From contig OX352774.1 in the NCBI GenBank assembly GCA_947095535.1, positions 259,939,843-260,003,842 of the forward strand: 64,000 nt of DNA. The letters run 5' to 3'. Below the pieces are notes generated by a model. That model was not told where the DNA came from. It saw nothing but the letters and a program-made list of their open reading frames with translations, and did no database searches. The position numbers and the translations under genes are program-made. Below, piece after piece: positions 1-13,070 of the stretch (positions are counted from its first letter, which is position 1; the number at the start of each line of letters is the position of its first letter). Source of the stretch: Poecilobothrus nobilitatus (taxonomy: Eukaryota > Arthropoda > Insecta > Diptera > Dolichopodidae).

Positions 1-2587
1 TCGAAAGAAATAAAATGAACAAAAAAAAAAAAACAAAAAACCAAAAACACAAGAAAAAACAAAGAAAATGCTATATAAAAGGATAAGGATGATTGATAAA
101 GGATAAAATCTATTTAATATAAAAGAAAAGAAAGATAAAACAAAAAAAACAAAAACAAATACAAAGTAACAATAAGAAAAGAAGCTGTCGAAATCAAAAG
201 TATGTAGTAATCTCAACAAATTATGGTTTTTGAGGTTATGTTCCCTACCACTTAAATAATATTAACTATATAATACTTATATACATATTGTATTTATTTG
301 TTTCTCTTTATACAGTCAGTGAATATATTTAAATTGATAAAAAAAAAACGATTACATAATATGTTTACACATATATATATATAGTTTTATCCATAAACAT
401 ACTTACATTTTCTTATTAACTTATATGTAATATAATTGAAAACATTAGTACTCATATGTGTGTATTTAAAATTAATTTTCAAAAGTTTTTTTTTTTTTTC
501 GTTCTTCTTTTTTATAGGTATTTAATTGTATGAAAATAAAGAATATATACATATATATATATATATACACATATCTTTACACTGAGAAAAAATATTATTT
601 AGAGTGTTTTTTTAAGAGTTGATATAGTTTTAATCATTATAAGTTGAAAAATCAAACACTAATTCTATATTATGATAAATATTCTCATATAAGTATGAGA
701 GCTTTCAATTAGACACAAGATCAAAATTGTTATATATTTTCTGTTTGTTCTATAGAGCTAATCTGATAATATAAAATCTAGAATCTAGATTATTCGATAA
801 GTATATGCAGCCAAAAATACAATGTTAGTTCTGAAACAAAAAAAAAAAAATTTGTTTTCTTTTTAATACAGTTTCTTAACACAACCTGTCTGTATATTAT
901 TTAACTTGGATAATTTTTAAAAACACACAAAAAGAGAAAATCAACTAGAGAAATCTTTAGAGAATTTCCTATTAGATCCTTCATATTTTTGGTGACGATT
1001 TTCTTCCCTTCTACTAATACACTTCTTTTCTTCAATCTATAATTCTTACTACTACAATTCTTGTATACACCTCACATCGCCTTTTCACTATTCATTAATA
1101 TTTGGACAAGGTTTGAAATTATACGTTATGGCTTATAAATGACTAAAGTAGTAATTTTTTAGTTGAAATACTCTTCATTTATATATTTAAAAAAAAAAAA
1201 ATATTTTATTATTAATTATAAAATGTGAAACGTAGAATTAAATATTTCCCTTTGAATTTCCAAATTCACCAATTAAAAATGGTGAATTAATATCACCAAA
1301 AACTAAAAATGAAATTTTGTTTTCTCAGTTTCACTTTAATCTCATCAAAAGTATCGAATTCAACTAATAGAAGAACAACAAAAGAAAACAAAAAGTTTAC
1401 TAGGCATTTGTTCCTCAAAGTTCTCTAGATTAATATTTTTCTTCCTCTTTCCTCAAATTAAAATAACCGTGACTGTGGAACTACCTTCAACTAAATGTTA
1501 TATCAGTTAAAGATTTCGTGACTGATGACATCGCCACTGACTAAATAGAAATACGAATAGGCCGATTCATTGTTCCCTTAGAGTTTCACTTACCTCCCTC
1601 CTTAGCTTACTCTATAACCATAGGTATATTGGTTAGCAGTTAAAGGAATCATCTCATTATATTGACTAAAGGTGAAAGTAAAAATTTAAGACTGCTAAGG
1701 AGATATTCTTGGTCTCTTTGGAAGATTCCCTCATTCTTTAGGAAAAAAAAAGATTACATCATCAATAATATTATAAAGAATTTAAACATTTATTTTTAAC
1801 TATAAGTCTTCGTTTGTTTCAGTGTACAATATAAGTATGTTCTTTAACTTACACATAAATATTATGTATATGTATAGTCAAATTAATTTAATTAATTTTC
1901 TTAAGAATATATTATAATTGTTTGTATGTTTATAAATACCTAAAAGAAAATTAAAAATAATATTAAGGTGAAACTATAATTCTTTGATCTATGAAATGTG
2001 AATAATTTTTAGCCACATAAACTTTTCTTACACCGTATGTTGTATATTAAATTTTTTGTTTTATTTTTTTTTTTTGATAATCACCTAAGCTGGTTTTTGA
2101 ATAAAAACTTTCCAAAAAAAAAAGAAAATTTTTAAAAGTTTCAACACATTTAATTACATTATATATTTAGAATTCTGAAGAAAATCTGAAGATCTTATAA
2201 CAAATTATTAAAGAATTAAATTTAGAAGTGAAATTTTGAAAATAAAATTTTATACAATCAAAAATAAAGTCTACTTCTGTTTTCAACTATGTTTAAACAC
2301 TTACAACTTAAAAAAAGTACTTCAGATTTTCAATTTTTTTTTTATTGTGGTAAATTTAAGTAAAAAAGAAAATTTGAAAATAAACATAGATCTAATAAAA
2401 ATTTTATACCTAAGTATTTTGACATTGTTGTTGTTTGGTAAGTGGGATAGATAACTATTCATATACCTAGAACCTACGACTCGTTGTACATCCCAACTGC
2501 ATTAGATGCTCGACACCTAGTTAAAACAAATATTCATATCAAAAATAAAGATGAATTATGATTGGGTTATCAATGTGTTGTTATAAA
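1..2587. other. AT-rich non-coding stretch
   Basis: No convincing coding region on either strand. The sequence is mostly A/T runs and short TA microsatellites (for example near 371-383 and 545-568). The patch near 1,430-1,740 is somewhat less AT-rich, but it gave no recognisable protein in the frames I read. The open frame at 2,236-2,454 is low-complexity and has no family resemblance. Confidence 0.6.
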
Positions 2588-2995
2588 GGATGAGTCCCAA
2601 AATCCACAAAAAACAAAATTCATAATGATTTTTGTCACAAAAAAAATTTCACAATTATTTCAAATACTTAGTGATGAAAAATGATAAGAAAGCACTTTAG
2701 ATTTGGTTTCAAAATCAGGGTTTAATAATTTGTTAGTGGGGATTTGGGGCGGCAGCCTCGACTATTTTAAATTATTATGGAGGTGGCAGCCTCCATTACT
2801 TTATATTTTTTGATGTTGAAATATATATGCAATAAAAATAATTAGGAAGAACTTTAAAATTTGTTACGAAATCAGAGTTTTTCGCTTTTTCCAGAATATT
2901 TTTGCACATTTCTGAATTTGTGAATTTTTTTTTCTGGATTTTAGTTTTTGGATTTTTATTTATGGATTTCGGTTTATGTATTTGAACCACCAGTT
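2588..2995. repeat. Dispersed repeat family A, copy 1
   Basis: This stretch is clearly similar, with the same order of blocks, to 58,766-59,340. Shared landmarks are a gatgagtcccaaaatccac-type start, the block aatcagggttTaataattt, the block tttttgatgttgaaatat, a block ending in gcaataaaaataatta, and a T-rich end with repeated ggattt words. Two copies of a ggcagcct-type word occur in the middle. No coding capacity is visible. A non-autonomous transposon or the untranslated end of a retrotransposon would both fit. Confidence 0.7.
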
Positions 2996-3124
2996 ATAAA
3001 ATTAACGTTTTTAGATTAATTTTTTCAACTCATAGAACTTTTTATTAGTTTTTTTAGTATAAAGATTTGTTAGTTGAAGAGATTTTTTGGAAGTTGTCAA
3101 AGTAAGGTTTAATTCTATACCTAC

Positions 3125-4130
3125 TGAAAAGTTCATCAAAACAAGAATTTAATTTCTAATAAACTTTTGGTGTAAAGATGAAATTTAGCAAAAAAGAAAA
3201 AAACAGAAAACTTGCAAGAGGCAATTTGACGAAATACATGGCATAACAAAAATGCAGTCAAATTACTGCTGTTTTCAGTATTGTAACTATGCATGTTAAA
3301 ATTTTGATTTATTAAAAAGTTCTGTTTAATTAAATTGTTAAGTATTTTGAAAACTAGGAAATACATTTTCCTATTACATATTTTTTCAAAGCTTACATAT
3401 TTGGACGAATAAATTCAATTTGCTGGATATTTGATGGCAAAATTAATTATTAATTGTCTTTATTGCTCTATTATGCTTTACATTCAAGTTTTTTATGTAA
3501 ATTTGTGAAGCTTTACTCCTCCATATAGGGTTTAAATATATAAAGTAAATAGAAAAAATTTTCGATTTTTTAATATTTAAACACATTCTGTTTTTTAGCA
3601 GCAATTCTTCGATTTTACCCAAGTCATGTCTTACTGAATGTCTCAGCTCGCTACCTGAAATACCAGTTATATTTTATAACCACATCATCAACAAAAAGCT
3701 GGGGTGCCTGGCTATATCATCAATATATATTTTCCATAATAATGGTCCTATAATTGACTCTTGAAGAACACCTTTTTTTTACAAATTTTTTTTCGCTGTA
3801 GGTATCATTAGAACGTGTAAGTTGCTTTCTGTTAGATAGATACGATTTGAAAAGATTTAATTGATTAGGTTTAAACTTTAATTGATTTAACTTGAAAAAA
3901 AATATATCGTGATCTACGCGATAAAAATCTTTTTGCAAGTTCAAAAATAAACAAGCTATATATTTTCCATCATCTACAATACTTTTTAATATAAAATGAG
4001 TAAGAGCTAAACAGTATTGTTAGAGTTTTCGTCAAACCTATATTGCTCTATTTATGCAAGATTCCATTAGTATTTATGAAATAAGTTATCCTGCTTTTAA
4101 TGATATTTTCAATAATCATTCTTTTATTTT
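3125..4130 (-). pseudogene. Degenerate LINE reverse transcriptase fragment (CR1/L2/Jockey-like)
   Basis: Reading the minus strand from about 4,130 down gives successive pieces of a non-LTR reverse transcriptase. A finger segment (ENIIKSRITYFINTNGIL) is followed by a QYRF word like the QYGFR motif. Next is LNLQKDF..VDHDIFFFKL, matching the LDLQKAFD..DHxxLL core, then NLFKSYLSNRKQ. The catalytic box reads FVDD in place of YADD/FADD, followed by an N.MCLNIKKS segment. The C-terminal piece (3,136-3,366) contains HSYNTENSSNL, matching the HSYNTR motif seen near the end of such proteins. Several frameshifts and stops interrupt it, so it is dead. It spans about 1 kb of the RT region; no endonuclease was found upstream. 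Confidence 0.8.
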
Positions 4131-5555
4131 GTTACTTACCTATGTGACACATGTCTGTCCCTTAATTAACACATTGAAAAATGATGTCCAAAAAGTAATT
4201 TAAAAAAAAATGTTATCAGCTCTCAAATATTAGTCGATCATTAATTTTATTAATTTATAATTTCATATAAAATCACATACATAAATATAAAAAAAAATGC
4301 CTTGTTCAATATTTACTTTCCATTTTAACTAATTTAATATACTTCAGCTTCACTTTTAAACGTTTATATTTCTTTCAGTTTAAACGAACGGTGCAGAAGT
4401 AGAACAGAAATTGTTTTAATATAAATAAAATAACTTATTTGTAAAAAAAAAAAAAAACAAAAAAAGAAAATATTGTATTGTAAATTGAATTTAATATATT
4501 TTTTTTTTTTTGTTCAACAGTAGTCAAATATTTCAAAAGCTACTATACTTAATTGAAAACATTACTGTAGTATTTACTTTTTATTTTTTTTTTCTACTGT
4601 TTATTTTCTTCACTAAATTGATTTTTTACATTCTTTCGAATTTATTTTTCATTTTCTGTTTTTTTTTTTTCCTTAAATTATCAATAAAATATTTTTATAC
4701 ATTTCCCATAACTGATATTTGACATTCAATATCATCACCTGAGTCTTTATATAAGAAAAACTAAACAAAACAAAAACGAAACGTTTTATTTTACGCTACA
4801 AAAAATCTAATCTTTAAAAAAACTCTTTTCAGAAAAAAAAAATTGTCTTTTTCTCTTCAATTTTCTTTTCTTTTTTTTTATTATTAAGGATTTTGTACCT
4901 TTTTCCATCCCAAACAAAAAAAAAAACAAAAAAGGATTTATACATTTTACAAGATAACGAAATAAATGCATAAAACTGTATTAAAAAAAATTTTGTATAA
5001 GTTTAAAAATGAAACTTTATTCTTAATATAAAGGAATTTTTTATTATCCGTTTTTTTTTTTACTGTGTATGTGTGGGTAATGGTATTTTATTTTTTTAAA
5101 TAATAATTGTATAACCATATTTATTATTATATACTTTTGAACAAAGGATAAATACATAATATTTTAAAATAGGTTAAAAATTATTGTTTTTGTAAATTTT
5201 ATTTTTATTTTAAATGCATTTTGTCCTTCTCCGTTATATGATTCAAAATTTTTTTCTTTAATTTTTTTTTTTCAAATACATTAAAAAGGAAGATTAGAAA
5301 ATTACAAATGACTAACAGATCTAGATGAATTTATCAAAATAAATAAATATTTTAAGTCAATTTGTAATCTTTGTATGTATTTATAGGTGTTTATTTATTT
5401 ATTTATTTTGGTACCCCTATACTACATACAATGTTGTGAAGAAATAAATCAATCTTCTTTTACAGATGTAGCGGCGGTACAAGTATCAAATTACACATAA
5501 TATTATTTATTTTATTTATATTATAGTATTATATTTGTTCTATATTGGTATTACC
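4131..5555. other. AT-rich non-coding stretch
   Basis: Homopolymer-rich sequence (long T runs near 4,500, 4,570-4,670 and 5,050). The open frame at 4,510-4,722 encodes almost only Phe/Leu/Ile from poly-T and is not a gene. Confidence 0.6.
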
Positions 5556-5690
5556 GCGAATTAAATCTGAGACCTTTCGTTTTGAAAGGTGATTTACATA
5601 CTGAGCCTGAGCCATTAGTCAGATCGCCTTAAGATTGATTTCCATATGCAAGCGGGTGCGGGAAAATTTTTCATTTTTCAATACAAAAAA
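5556..5690 (-). repeat. Possible decayed class II tRNA-like SINE
   Basis: On the minus strand the block contains ttaaggcgatctgact, then an arm-like ccttt/aaagg pair and a weak B-box-like segment (tctcagatttaattcg). This is the kind of arrangement left by a tRNA-Leu/Ser-derived SINE. A word gcatatggaaat at its edge recurs near 6,958-6,970 and 7,018-7,030 beside similar ccc-rich words, suggesting a shared repeat. The match to a tRNA is poor and no folding computation was made. Confidence 0.25.
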
Positions 5691-6007
5691 TTCATAATTC
5701 CCCAAGAGTTTAATTAAAAAGGCGGCTCTTCCTAATGGGCAAGTTGGGCACAGCCCAACCTTTAAAAAATGCAAGCAATCGCAAAAATATTTATAATTTC
5801 ATATCTATAACTTAATATATATTTTATTTTTTCTTTTTTACCACAGAATAGTGCAAATCTTAGATTACATACATTAATATTTAATATTTTAATACTTTAT
5901 GCTAGTATACTTTATAACATGTATACATATACATTACAAACATAAAAATGTATGTGCAAAAAAATATTCATTCAAAATCAAAATGAAAATTTTTTACATG
6001 TAAGTAC

Positions 6008-6310
6008 TCAGTTTCTATACATATCAATTTCGGCAAATTTTGTTAAGCCAAGCTTACCTATAAAATATCCATATAATTTTAAAAATCTTTTTTGAGAATG
6101 TGTTGGTGTTTCTAAGTAACAATGTGGGCAGATTTCGATTACCCCAACTGAGAACAATTTCTTTTCTAATAGAAAATTATAGTTCGGAAAGACTTCGACT
6201 AAAAAAACTATATCTCTAAAAGTACAAGTTCGATTGAAATAATTAAAACTTGTTAGATTACTAATAAAATTAGCTGAACAATAATATTGTAATTTGTTAT
6301 TCAACAGCAT
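6008..6310 (-). other. Unassigned 100-codon open frame, possibly a retroelement tail
   Basis: I do not recognise this protein. It contains a single CPHC cysteine pair followed by THSQKRFLKLYGYFIGKLGL, faintly like the zinc-knuckle plus helical tail that ends many LINE ORF2 proteins. It has no signal peptide or membrane segment. No splice context or neighbouring exon supports a host gene. It is longer than most chance frames in such AT-rich DNA, so a transposon fossil is the likeliest explanation. Confidence 0.25.
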
Positions 6311-7360
6311 TTACCGTTTAAGAACTATAAGAAAATCAAACACAATTTTTTTTGTTTGTTTTTTAGAAAAAATGACTTTAAACCCATCTCCTGAATTATT
6401 TTGCAAGAAGAATTTTTTTTTGTTATATTATATTTGAAAAGTATGGAAAATTTCTGATCTTTTTATACTCTTATAGTTTAATAGCTACGGTTTACTTTCA
6501 CAACAGACTTTTTAAAAACTAGCCAACTAGCCCATACCCAATATTTTATACCACGTCCCGCCTTGGATTAACTTTAACTTTTTTCCCTTGGCTTGCGTGG
6601 AGTTTTACATATACATATACAAAAATACATATACATATATATATACACATACATATACAAAAAAATATCATTTTATTATTTTGACTAATTTTGACAAACG
6701 TCAATAAATTATTTTTTTTTTTTTTGTTTTGAAATTTTTTATGGAAAAATTTAAATTTAAAATTATTTGATATTTATTTATTGTATCAATTTATTTTCTT
6801 ATAAATTATTTTATATAAATTATAGTTTTTAATATCTTTTAGATTTGAAAATTTTTGAATTATTTATCTTTACTTTTGATGACAATATTTTTTGTTAATA
6901 AAAAGTATTTTTTGACAATTATTAATAAAAACACATACACATTTAAGCGAAATCTCGCATATGGAAATGAGCCAAGGCAATTTTTATAAAAATTTTCCTG
7001 CTCCCGCGGGGAATTCTCGCATATGGAAATCTCGCAATCTTTAATGTCCTATAGCTAGATAATCAAATGCCTAAATATTTATAGTTTAATAATAAGTACT
7101 TAAATAATTTTAGCGCCTATAAGTATGCAACATTTTTATAAATTATTTTTTACATTCTAAATCCGTTTTTTACATGTTAAAATTTAATATTATAAGTGTA
7201 ACCTAGTTTTGTAAACTTTATTTTTTCTAGATTCTGTAAAAAAGAATAACAAATAGTAATAAATAAAAGTTTAATAAAAAAAAAAAAAAAATCCTAAAGT
7301 ATTTATTTTTACATGTTAATTGTTAAAGCACGAAAAACATTTTTTGTTAACTTTGCTTAT
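6311..7360. other. AT-rich non-coding stretch
   Basis: Contains a short run of atacatatacat repeats near 6,604-6,660 and two gcatatggaaat words (about 6,958 and 7,018) flanking a ccgcgggg patch. No gene is visible. Confidence 0.5.
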
Positions 7361-7362
7361 TA

Positions 7363-7436
7363 ACCACGGAAGTGCGGGATCAAATCCTGCACAGATAGCA
7401 AGTTTTATTAATTGAAAACAAATCCCCCTTGCTACC
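7363..7436 (+). repeat. tRNA-derived SINE fragment
   Basis: A B-box-like word (gggatcaaatcctgc, 7,376-7,390) is followed by a cccccttgcta block in the spacing seen in the better-preserved SINE copies near 21.8, 23.9, 44.9 and 54.9 kb. The tRNA-like head is partly lost and no target-site duplication was found. Confidence 0.5.
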
Positions 7437-10190
7437 AAATATAGTGTAAATATAAAATATATAATATAAACAAAATAAATAATATTAGTGTATAATTTAA
7501 TACTTAATAGTATTCGAAATATAATGGGCCACAGTAGCCGATGGTTTTATAATATTGCAATATCCTATGTGATTTGTAATATTAATATAAATAAATAAGT
7601 AAATAAAGTAAATTTTAGTCAAGTCAAATCTTGTAAAATATAACATAGTTACTACATATATTATGTACTTATAAATATCACATTTTAAAGATAATATTAT
7701 GTTATATATATATTGTATGCTCTTATTATACTCATCTTTAATTACTTCATTTACACTTCTAAAATTATTTTTTAGGAGAATTTCTAATAATCAAAGATAT
7801 TTAGAATAGAAATATATACTAATAATTATTTTATTATTTTACTTTCTATAAATTTTTGATTTATATAAAATGTATTTATTAATTTTAAAGTAAATATAAT
7901 TTTTAAAAATTTTTAAAATTACTGGAGCATCTATTTAAAAAAAAAAAACAAAGCTTGAACCTTGAATCAAATAATTACTGGAGCATAAAATTTTATATAA
8001 CAACAATAATTTAAAATTGACTTAAAATAAATATTTAAATATACAATAATATTAAAAATCTTTAGTTTTAGTTATCATTATTTCACTTCATCAGTTATAA
8101 CTTTTTAAAAATTTTTTTATACTTCTTTACTATATTCGTATATTGTTATTGTATGAATTTTTGAAGAAATTATTGAAGCGTTTTCTTTAAGCAATTTATT
8201 TATTTATATATTTTTCAAACCCCTATGAAAGTCTTTTTTTTTTGAATTTTTTAAATTACAAAAAATTAAAGTTGTGTGTATACAATGTATATAGTATTTA
8301 TAATAAAAATATAATTAAAAAAAAAAAAATTATCATAATCATAAGATCTGATTTTAAATCCGAGATTCAGCAATATTCATTAATGGTTCGAATGCATACA
8401 ACTAAACTTTAACCTTAATATTTCAAATAAAAAAAATACGAGTTAAAAGGGTATTGTTATACAACCCATTTATATACAATACACTAATTTCAATAACTTT
8501 AATTAACAGTTTGATTTACACATTATTATGAAAAATATAGTTTTATCTGTGATATATAAAAATAAACTTAAAATATTAGTTTGTATTTGTGTCATTTATT
8601 TTTGTCATTATTCAAGAATATAGTTATGGCGCACCCGGAATTCTTAACTAGTTAAACGTAAAGCATAAAAATTATTTAACCACAAAATGCATTATATTTT
8701 ATCCTTTTACTTACAATAATTTTTCCCAAAACAAAAAATAATATAATCCTTTTCTTTTATTGCAAATTTAAAAAAAAAAAAATTAAAAATCTATTTTAAA
8801 TATATTTCAATTAAAAAAATATCCTTTTCATTTTCTTTTTCTTTCTTGAAATTTCTTTTCACAACCATTTTTAAATCAAACTTAATTCTAAAGTTTATTT
8901 TTTATGTAATTGTTTTTACGCATCCTTTGGAAATGTAAACGCGAAACCTGTGTCATTTTATTTATAATAGTATTTTTTTGTTAAAAAACGACAAACTTTG
9001 TTTTTTCTTTTTATTTAATTTGTTGTTTTGTTTTTTTTTTTTACTTTTTTACAATAGAAAAAACACGTTTTTCATTATTAACACCATATTGCAAGACATT
9101 ACAACTTTTTAGCTTTCTGTAATTCCTTTCTCTTAATTTTTATTTTTTTTTTTTTTTTGTTTTTGTTCTTTTATTGTTATTATTGTTACTTTATGTACTT
9201 TTCAATTTCTTTAAATTTTCTTTTTTTTATTATTTTTGTTTGAATGAATTTTCTTTGAATAAATACAGAAATTTTATAGAAGGAGAAAAAAAAAACAAAA
9301 ATAAAATGTTAAAATAAAAGTAAAAGAAAGGATTTCATCAAGTGTGAAATTGTTTGTACAAATCTTATAAAATTTAATGATAAATATACAAAATATTTAG
9401 TAACATGGGTGGTTGTATTGTAAGCAATTAAAATTAAATAAAAACCAGATATTCAAATTACCTGTAATATAATTTTAACATTTTAAATTATATACTATAA
9501 AGTTTGTCTTAATATACATTGCGTCATATAAAAAAAGAAAAGGTATGGATAATTTTGATTAATTTTTAAATATAAAAAAAAAAAAACATTTCATTAGTTA
9601 ACAATTAGTAAAAAGAATATTTTAATTTTTTTTTAAATTTGCAAAGAAAATATAATGGTAATGGGTTTGTACAAATGTTGTTGCAGTTAAACTTAAATTA
9701 TATCAACTTATAATGAAACATGGTATTTTCGATAAATTTATGTAAACCAATTGGCTATATTTTAAGCCATAATAAATTGATATTCGAAAATATATGATAT
9801 ATGACATTAAATATTAATAATATCCCCTTCTTTTATTGTCTTTTTGTACTCTGTTTCCTTTGTACTTTTACTTTGTACTTTTATTGTCTTTTTGTAATCT
9901 TTGTCAAATCAAAAATATGTTTAAAAAAGATATGAATTAGCCGAATCTATATCATATACTTTAAAGATACAAAAGAATGATAACAAAATAAATACCTATA
10001 TGTAATTTAATTAGAATTCTAATTTTTATTCTGATATCAAAGATCTAAGTAATCCATGAGACGATAATTGTAAACCATTAAATTTTTCAAAACTAGACAC
10101 CTTAAAATTTTATTTTAAAAAAAATATTCTATTATAGTATATTTGCTTTAGCAACATTGGGCTTTTTTTTTTAAATCGTATGTAGCTTTT
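7437..10190. other. AT-rich non-coding stretch
   Basis: Dominated by A/T runs and short TA microsatellites. A small imperfect tandem repeat of tttgtacttttattgtc type lies near 9,835-9,905. No coding region, RNA gene or transposon core is recognisable. Confidence 0.55.
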
Positions 10191-10191
10191 A

Positions 10192-10240
10192 GCGTGACTT
10201 AATGTCATAGTTAATATTCTTGAATTAGCCTAATTGGAAA
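10192..10240 (+). repeat. Direct repeat of about 48 bp, left copy
   Basis: The block beginning gcgtgacttaatgtcata and ending near cctaattgga recurs with a few mismatches at 10,923-10,971. The pair lies on either side of the RTE-like fragment at 10,635-10,945. It is too long and too diverged for a target-site duplication. Confidence 0.75.
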
Positions 10241-10634
10241 CTTGTTATTTTCATATATATAAATCTTATATACTTGGAACGTGCTTCTATATGATAGAAA
10301 TGGTCAATCTTACAACTTTTCAAAAAGAACATATTCAACTTTGTTTCCAAATTACCTTCTAACTATCTTCTAACATCCTATTTCCCTCCAAATCCGCTCC
10401 CTCATATCCAAACCTACAATGACTTTATACAGAATGCTAATTTTACAGAATGCTTTCCTAGAGTTTGGGTAGCGTGTAAAAAAACTAAAAAATGAAATTT
10501 AATCGGTTGCAACCGATTGCAAAGATCCTGAACTATTTTGTTGATTTGTCCTACGTTTCAAGTTACATTACGGAGCTAGAGTTTATTGAGTACTGATACG
10601 TTATAGCTCAGCCTTCATCAATTATTATCCTTAT

Positions 10635-10945
10635 ATTTAGTCAAATTGAACGAGTTTTCAGTTTTAAATATCTAGGAAGCTGATTATTTTGTATAGGCTG
10701 GTGGTTTTTGTAAATACAGACATATAATTTATGTTCGGGAGATCAAATTTAATGTCTGCTTACGATTTATAAAATGTTATGTATGGTCTATTTTATTATA
10801 CGGAACAGAAGCGTGAACCTTAAAAATCAGTAATATGAATAAGCTGAGGCTTTTGAAATGTGAATTTACCGAAGAATATTAAAAAAAATTTCATTTACGG
10901 AACATATTGCCAATAAAGAAATTGCGTGACTTAATATCATAGTCG
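10635..10945 (+). pseudogene. Degenerate RTE-like reverse transcriptase C-terminal fragment
   Basis: The plus strand reads a FSFKYLGS word (the RV.FKYLGS motif) near 10,650, then a segment homologous at nucleotide level to the minus strand of 13,440-13,700. That segment encodes the LLYGTEAWTL-type motif and a C-terminal KISFTEHIANKEI word, matching the region after the RT thumb in RTE-type endonuclease-reverse transcriptases. Frameshifts and stops make it non-functional. It is 5'-truncated, as expected for LINE copies. Confidence 0.7.
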
Positions 10946-10971
10946 ATATTCTTGAATTATCCTAATTGGGA
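10923..10971 (+). repeat. Direct repeat of about 48 bp, right copy
   Basis: Partner of 10,192-10,240. It begins gcgtgacttaatatcata immediately where the RTE-like reading fades, which suggests that the same unit, perhaps an RTE tail, is present twice in tandem. Confidence 0.7.
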
Positions 10972-11033
10972 CAGTATGATATTCCTGAATTTCATTTACC
11001 TCTAGTGTTATTTAACTGTATTTTTTGAAAGTT

Positions 11034-11195
11034 TCCTGTATTATTATTTGAATGTTATTTATTTTCCTGTATTATCATTTGACTGTATATAAAACATACA
11101 ATTAGATAGAATTTTAGAGTCAATTACATATCAAATTCAGTCAAATGATAACACAGGTAACTGGAAGTACATGCAAGTGATATACAGTCAAATGA
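11034..11195. repeat. Short inverted and direct repeat cluster
   Basis: A motif cctgtattatcatttgactg occurs at 11,066-11,085. A diverged direct copy lies near 11,034, a 19/20-matching inverted copy at 11,138-11,157, and a partial inverted copy (tatacagtcaaatga) near 11,181. The two best arms are separated by 52 bp and could form a stem-loop. No coding capacity. It may be the remains of a small MITE. Confidence 0.65.
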
Positions 11196-11389
11196 AATAC
11201 CGCTTTGTGATAATCACTCGCCTAATTTTTATAAGCAATTGGAAAACGTTTAAAATTATAATATTCAAAATAATAACTATAAACTTCCACCAATTAACCT
11301 TGTTTTTATTAAATAACATTTTTAAAACTCAATCAGATTATATTTTAAGTTACATATTATTTATACTTATAACATCATTACACTATTGA

Positions 11390-11970
11390 TGATTTTTTTT
11401 TAAATCTTTGAAATCAAAAACTTAATTACAAAAATATTGCTATCAAATTGTTTTAATATCCTTTATTATCCTTCATACATTACTCTAAGTTAAAACAAGC
11501 AAATAGAAAAACCAGCCGTTATAATATGTATTTTGTTTAATTAAATGTTGTGCGTAAATAGAATAAAGTGTTGTAACAGGTGTATTAAACAAACGGTTGA
11601 TAATAGAAAATATTAATAATCGTTTCAAAATAATCATAAAAAATTATCGTTATATTGAAAATAATGTGCAATATAAAATAATTACTGCAAATTAAATGGA
11701 GAAATTCAATTTATTATGATAATGTTAACTTTTTTAATAGATATCAAAAATAGTGACATCTTCTTAAAATTATTCTTAGTCAATTAAAAAATTGAACAGA
11801 TGACGTTTAGAATGTGATGTTAAATTTAATTAAAAAATTAATTATTTTATACGCACATCTTGTAAAATCTGTAGCATTATAAGAATAAGAATTAGATCTT
11901 TACAGTATTTTGTTAACTATAATTTTTTTTTATTTACTCATTTATTTGCTCAAAATTATTAAATTTAAAG
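11390..11970. other. AT-rich non-coding stretch
   Basis: No gene, repeat or RNA feature was recognised between the inverted-repeat cluster and the LINE tail that starts near 11,975. Confidence 0.5.
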
Positions 11971-11974
11971 GAAC

Positions 11975-12295
11975 AACTTAAAGAAATTTAAAGTAAAGAA
12001 TGACGGTACATGCACATTCTGTTAAGAAGAAGAGAAAGAATCTTGAGGAAATATACTCAAAACTGCGGAGTTTTACTCTGAACAAGATATGTGGACCGAG
12101 GAGCATATTACTTTACCGAAGATTAACTTTTAGCACTACACTCTCTAACCATATCATTGCTTTCTTAGAGCTAGTAGGGCTAACACAATTATTATAAGTG
12201 GAGGAAAATCAACGTTTAAAGGGAGCACCAATATAGATATATATCAAATTTTTGTAGTGTCACTTACACCCCTTAAATAATAATAATGTAATTGC
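11975..12295 (+). pseudogene. LINE 3' end fragment (family B), copy 1
   Basis: The open frame 12,000-12,197 aligns with the C-terminus of the LINE remnant at 56,150-56,760. Both end in an FL...GLT segment followed by a TAAGTGGA.GAAAATCAAC junction. The 3' sequence after the stop is also shared, through a tcacttacaccccttaaataata tail resembling that of the second copy. The cysteine-histidine knuckle is lost here (VHAHS.KKKRKNLEE replaces a C..C..EEE...H pattern). It is a dead 5'-truncated copy and not a host gene, despite its open frame. Confidence 0.65.
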
Positions 12296-12938
12296 TCAAA
12301 ATTTAATGCACTAATCGTGCAATGTTCAGAACTTTAGGAACTTTAGGAAAATTTGAGGTATTTTGTCAATACCCCTGTAATTCCTGCATCTAACATTTGA
12401 AGCTTACAATTAAAAAAATAAAAATATAAGAGCCTAATAAGAATCATTTTGTTCAAAATTTTTATTCTGCGTTACTTGTAATTCTTTTGTATTGAGTAGC
12501 TAAAATCAAAGAAATGCTAAACAAGCGTAGATCAATATTGCTTTGGAAAATAACATTCATTATAATATTAATGTTCAGATTTTTTATTAATGAAAGGATA
12601 TAGTGAAATTATATTTATGCCATTTATTTTTAGGTTACCGCTTGGAACAAAATAAATAAGTATATTAAATATTACGTTTTTTGATTAAACAAAATTTAAT
12701 TTATTTTCTCAGCATTTATTGAAATATTCCAATTTATAGAATTGCAATAAAACATCTTGTAAAGTGTCAATTATATTCTTACTTAATTTACAAGAGCGGC
12801 AAACTAAATTGTCAGCTGCAAAGATAGTTATTTTAGTTTGTATTAGTATCTGAAGTTACTTTAATTGTAATTCATTCTATGCATCTTCCCATATAAGACA
12901 AAATAATAAGAATTTTCTATAATTCTACAGCCATTTAA

Positions 12939-13034
12939 TTAATTAACTTTATGACTCAATATTCTTCTTTTGCTACCTATCATCAGTATTGGATAGGTAG
13001 CAAAAGAAGAATATTGAGTCATAAAGTTAATTAA
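12939..13034. repeat. Perfect palindrome, 43-bp arms with 10-bp loop
   Basis: The left arm 12,939-12,981 is the exact reverse complement of the right arm 12,992-13,034, around the spacer atcagtattg. Such a perfect inverted repeat in otherwise decayed DNA indicates recent formation or strong homogenisation. It lies just beyond the 3' end of the RTE-like remnant at 13,145-13,735. Confidence 0.95.
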
Positions 13035-13070
13035 GAATATTGAGTATTCTTCTTTTAGAGAATATTAGAG

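Noticed and set aside
5556..5690. tRNA-Leu/Ser-like arm structure, considered as a functional tRNA
   Set aside because: The B box is poor and there is no acceptor stem pairing. Kept only as a weak SINE-like feature.
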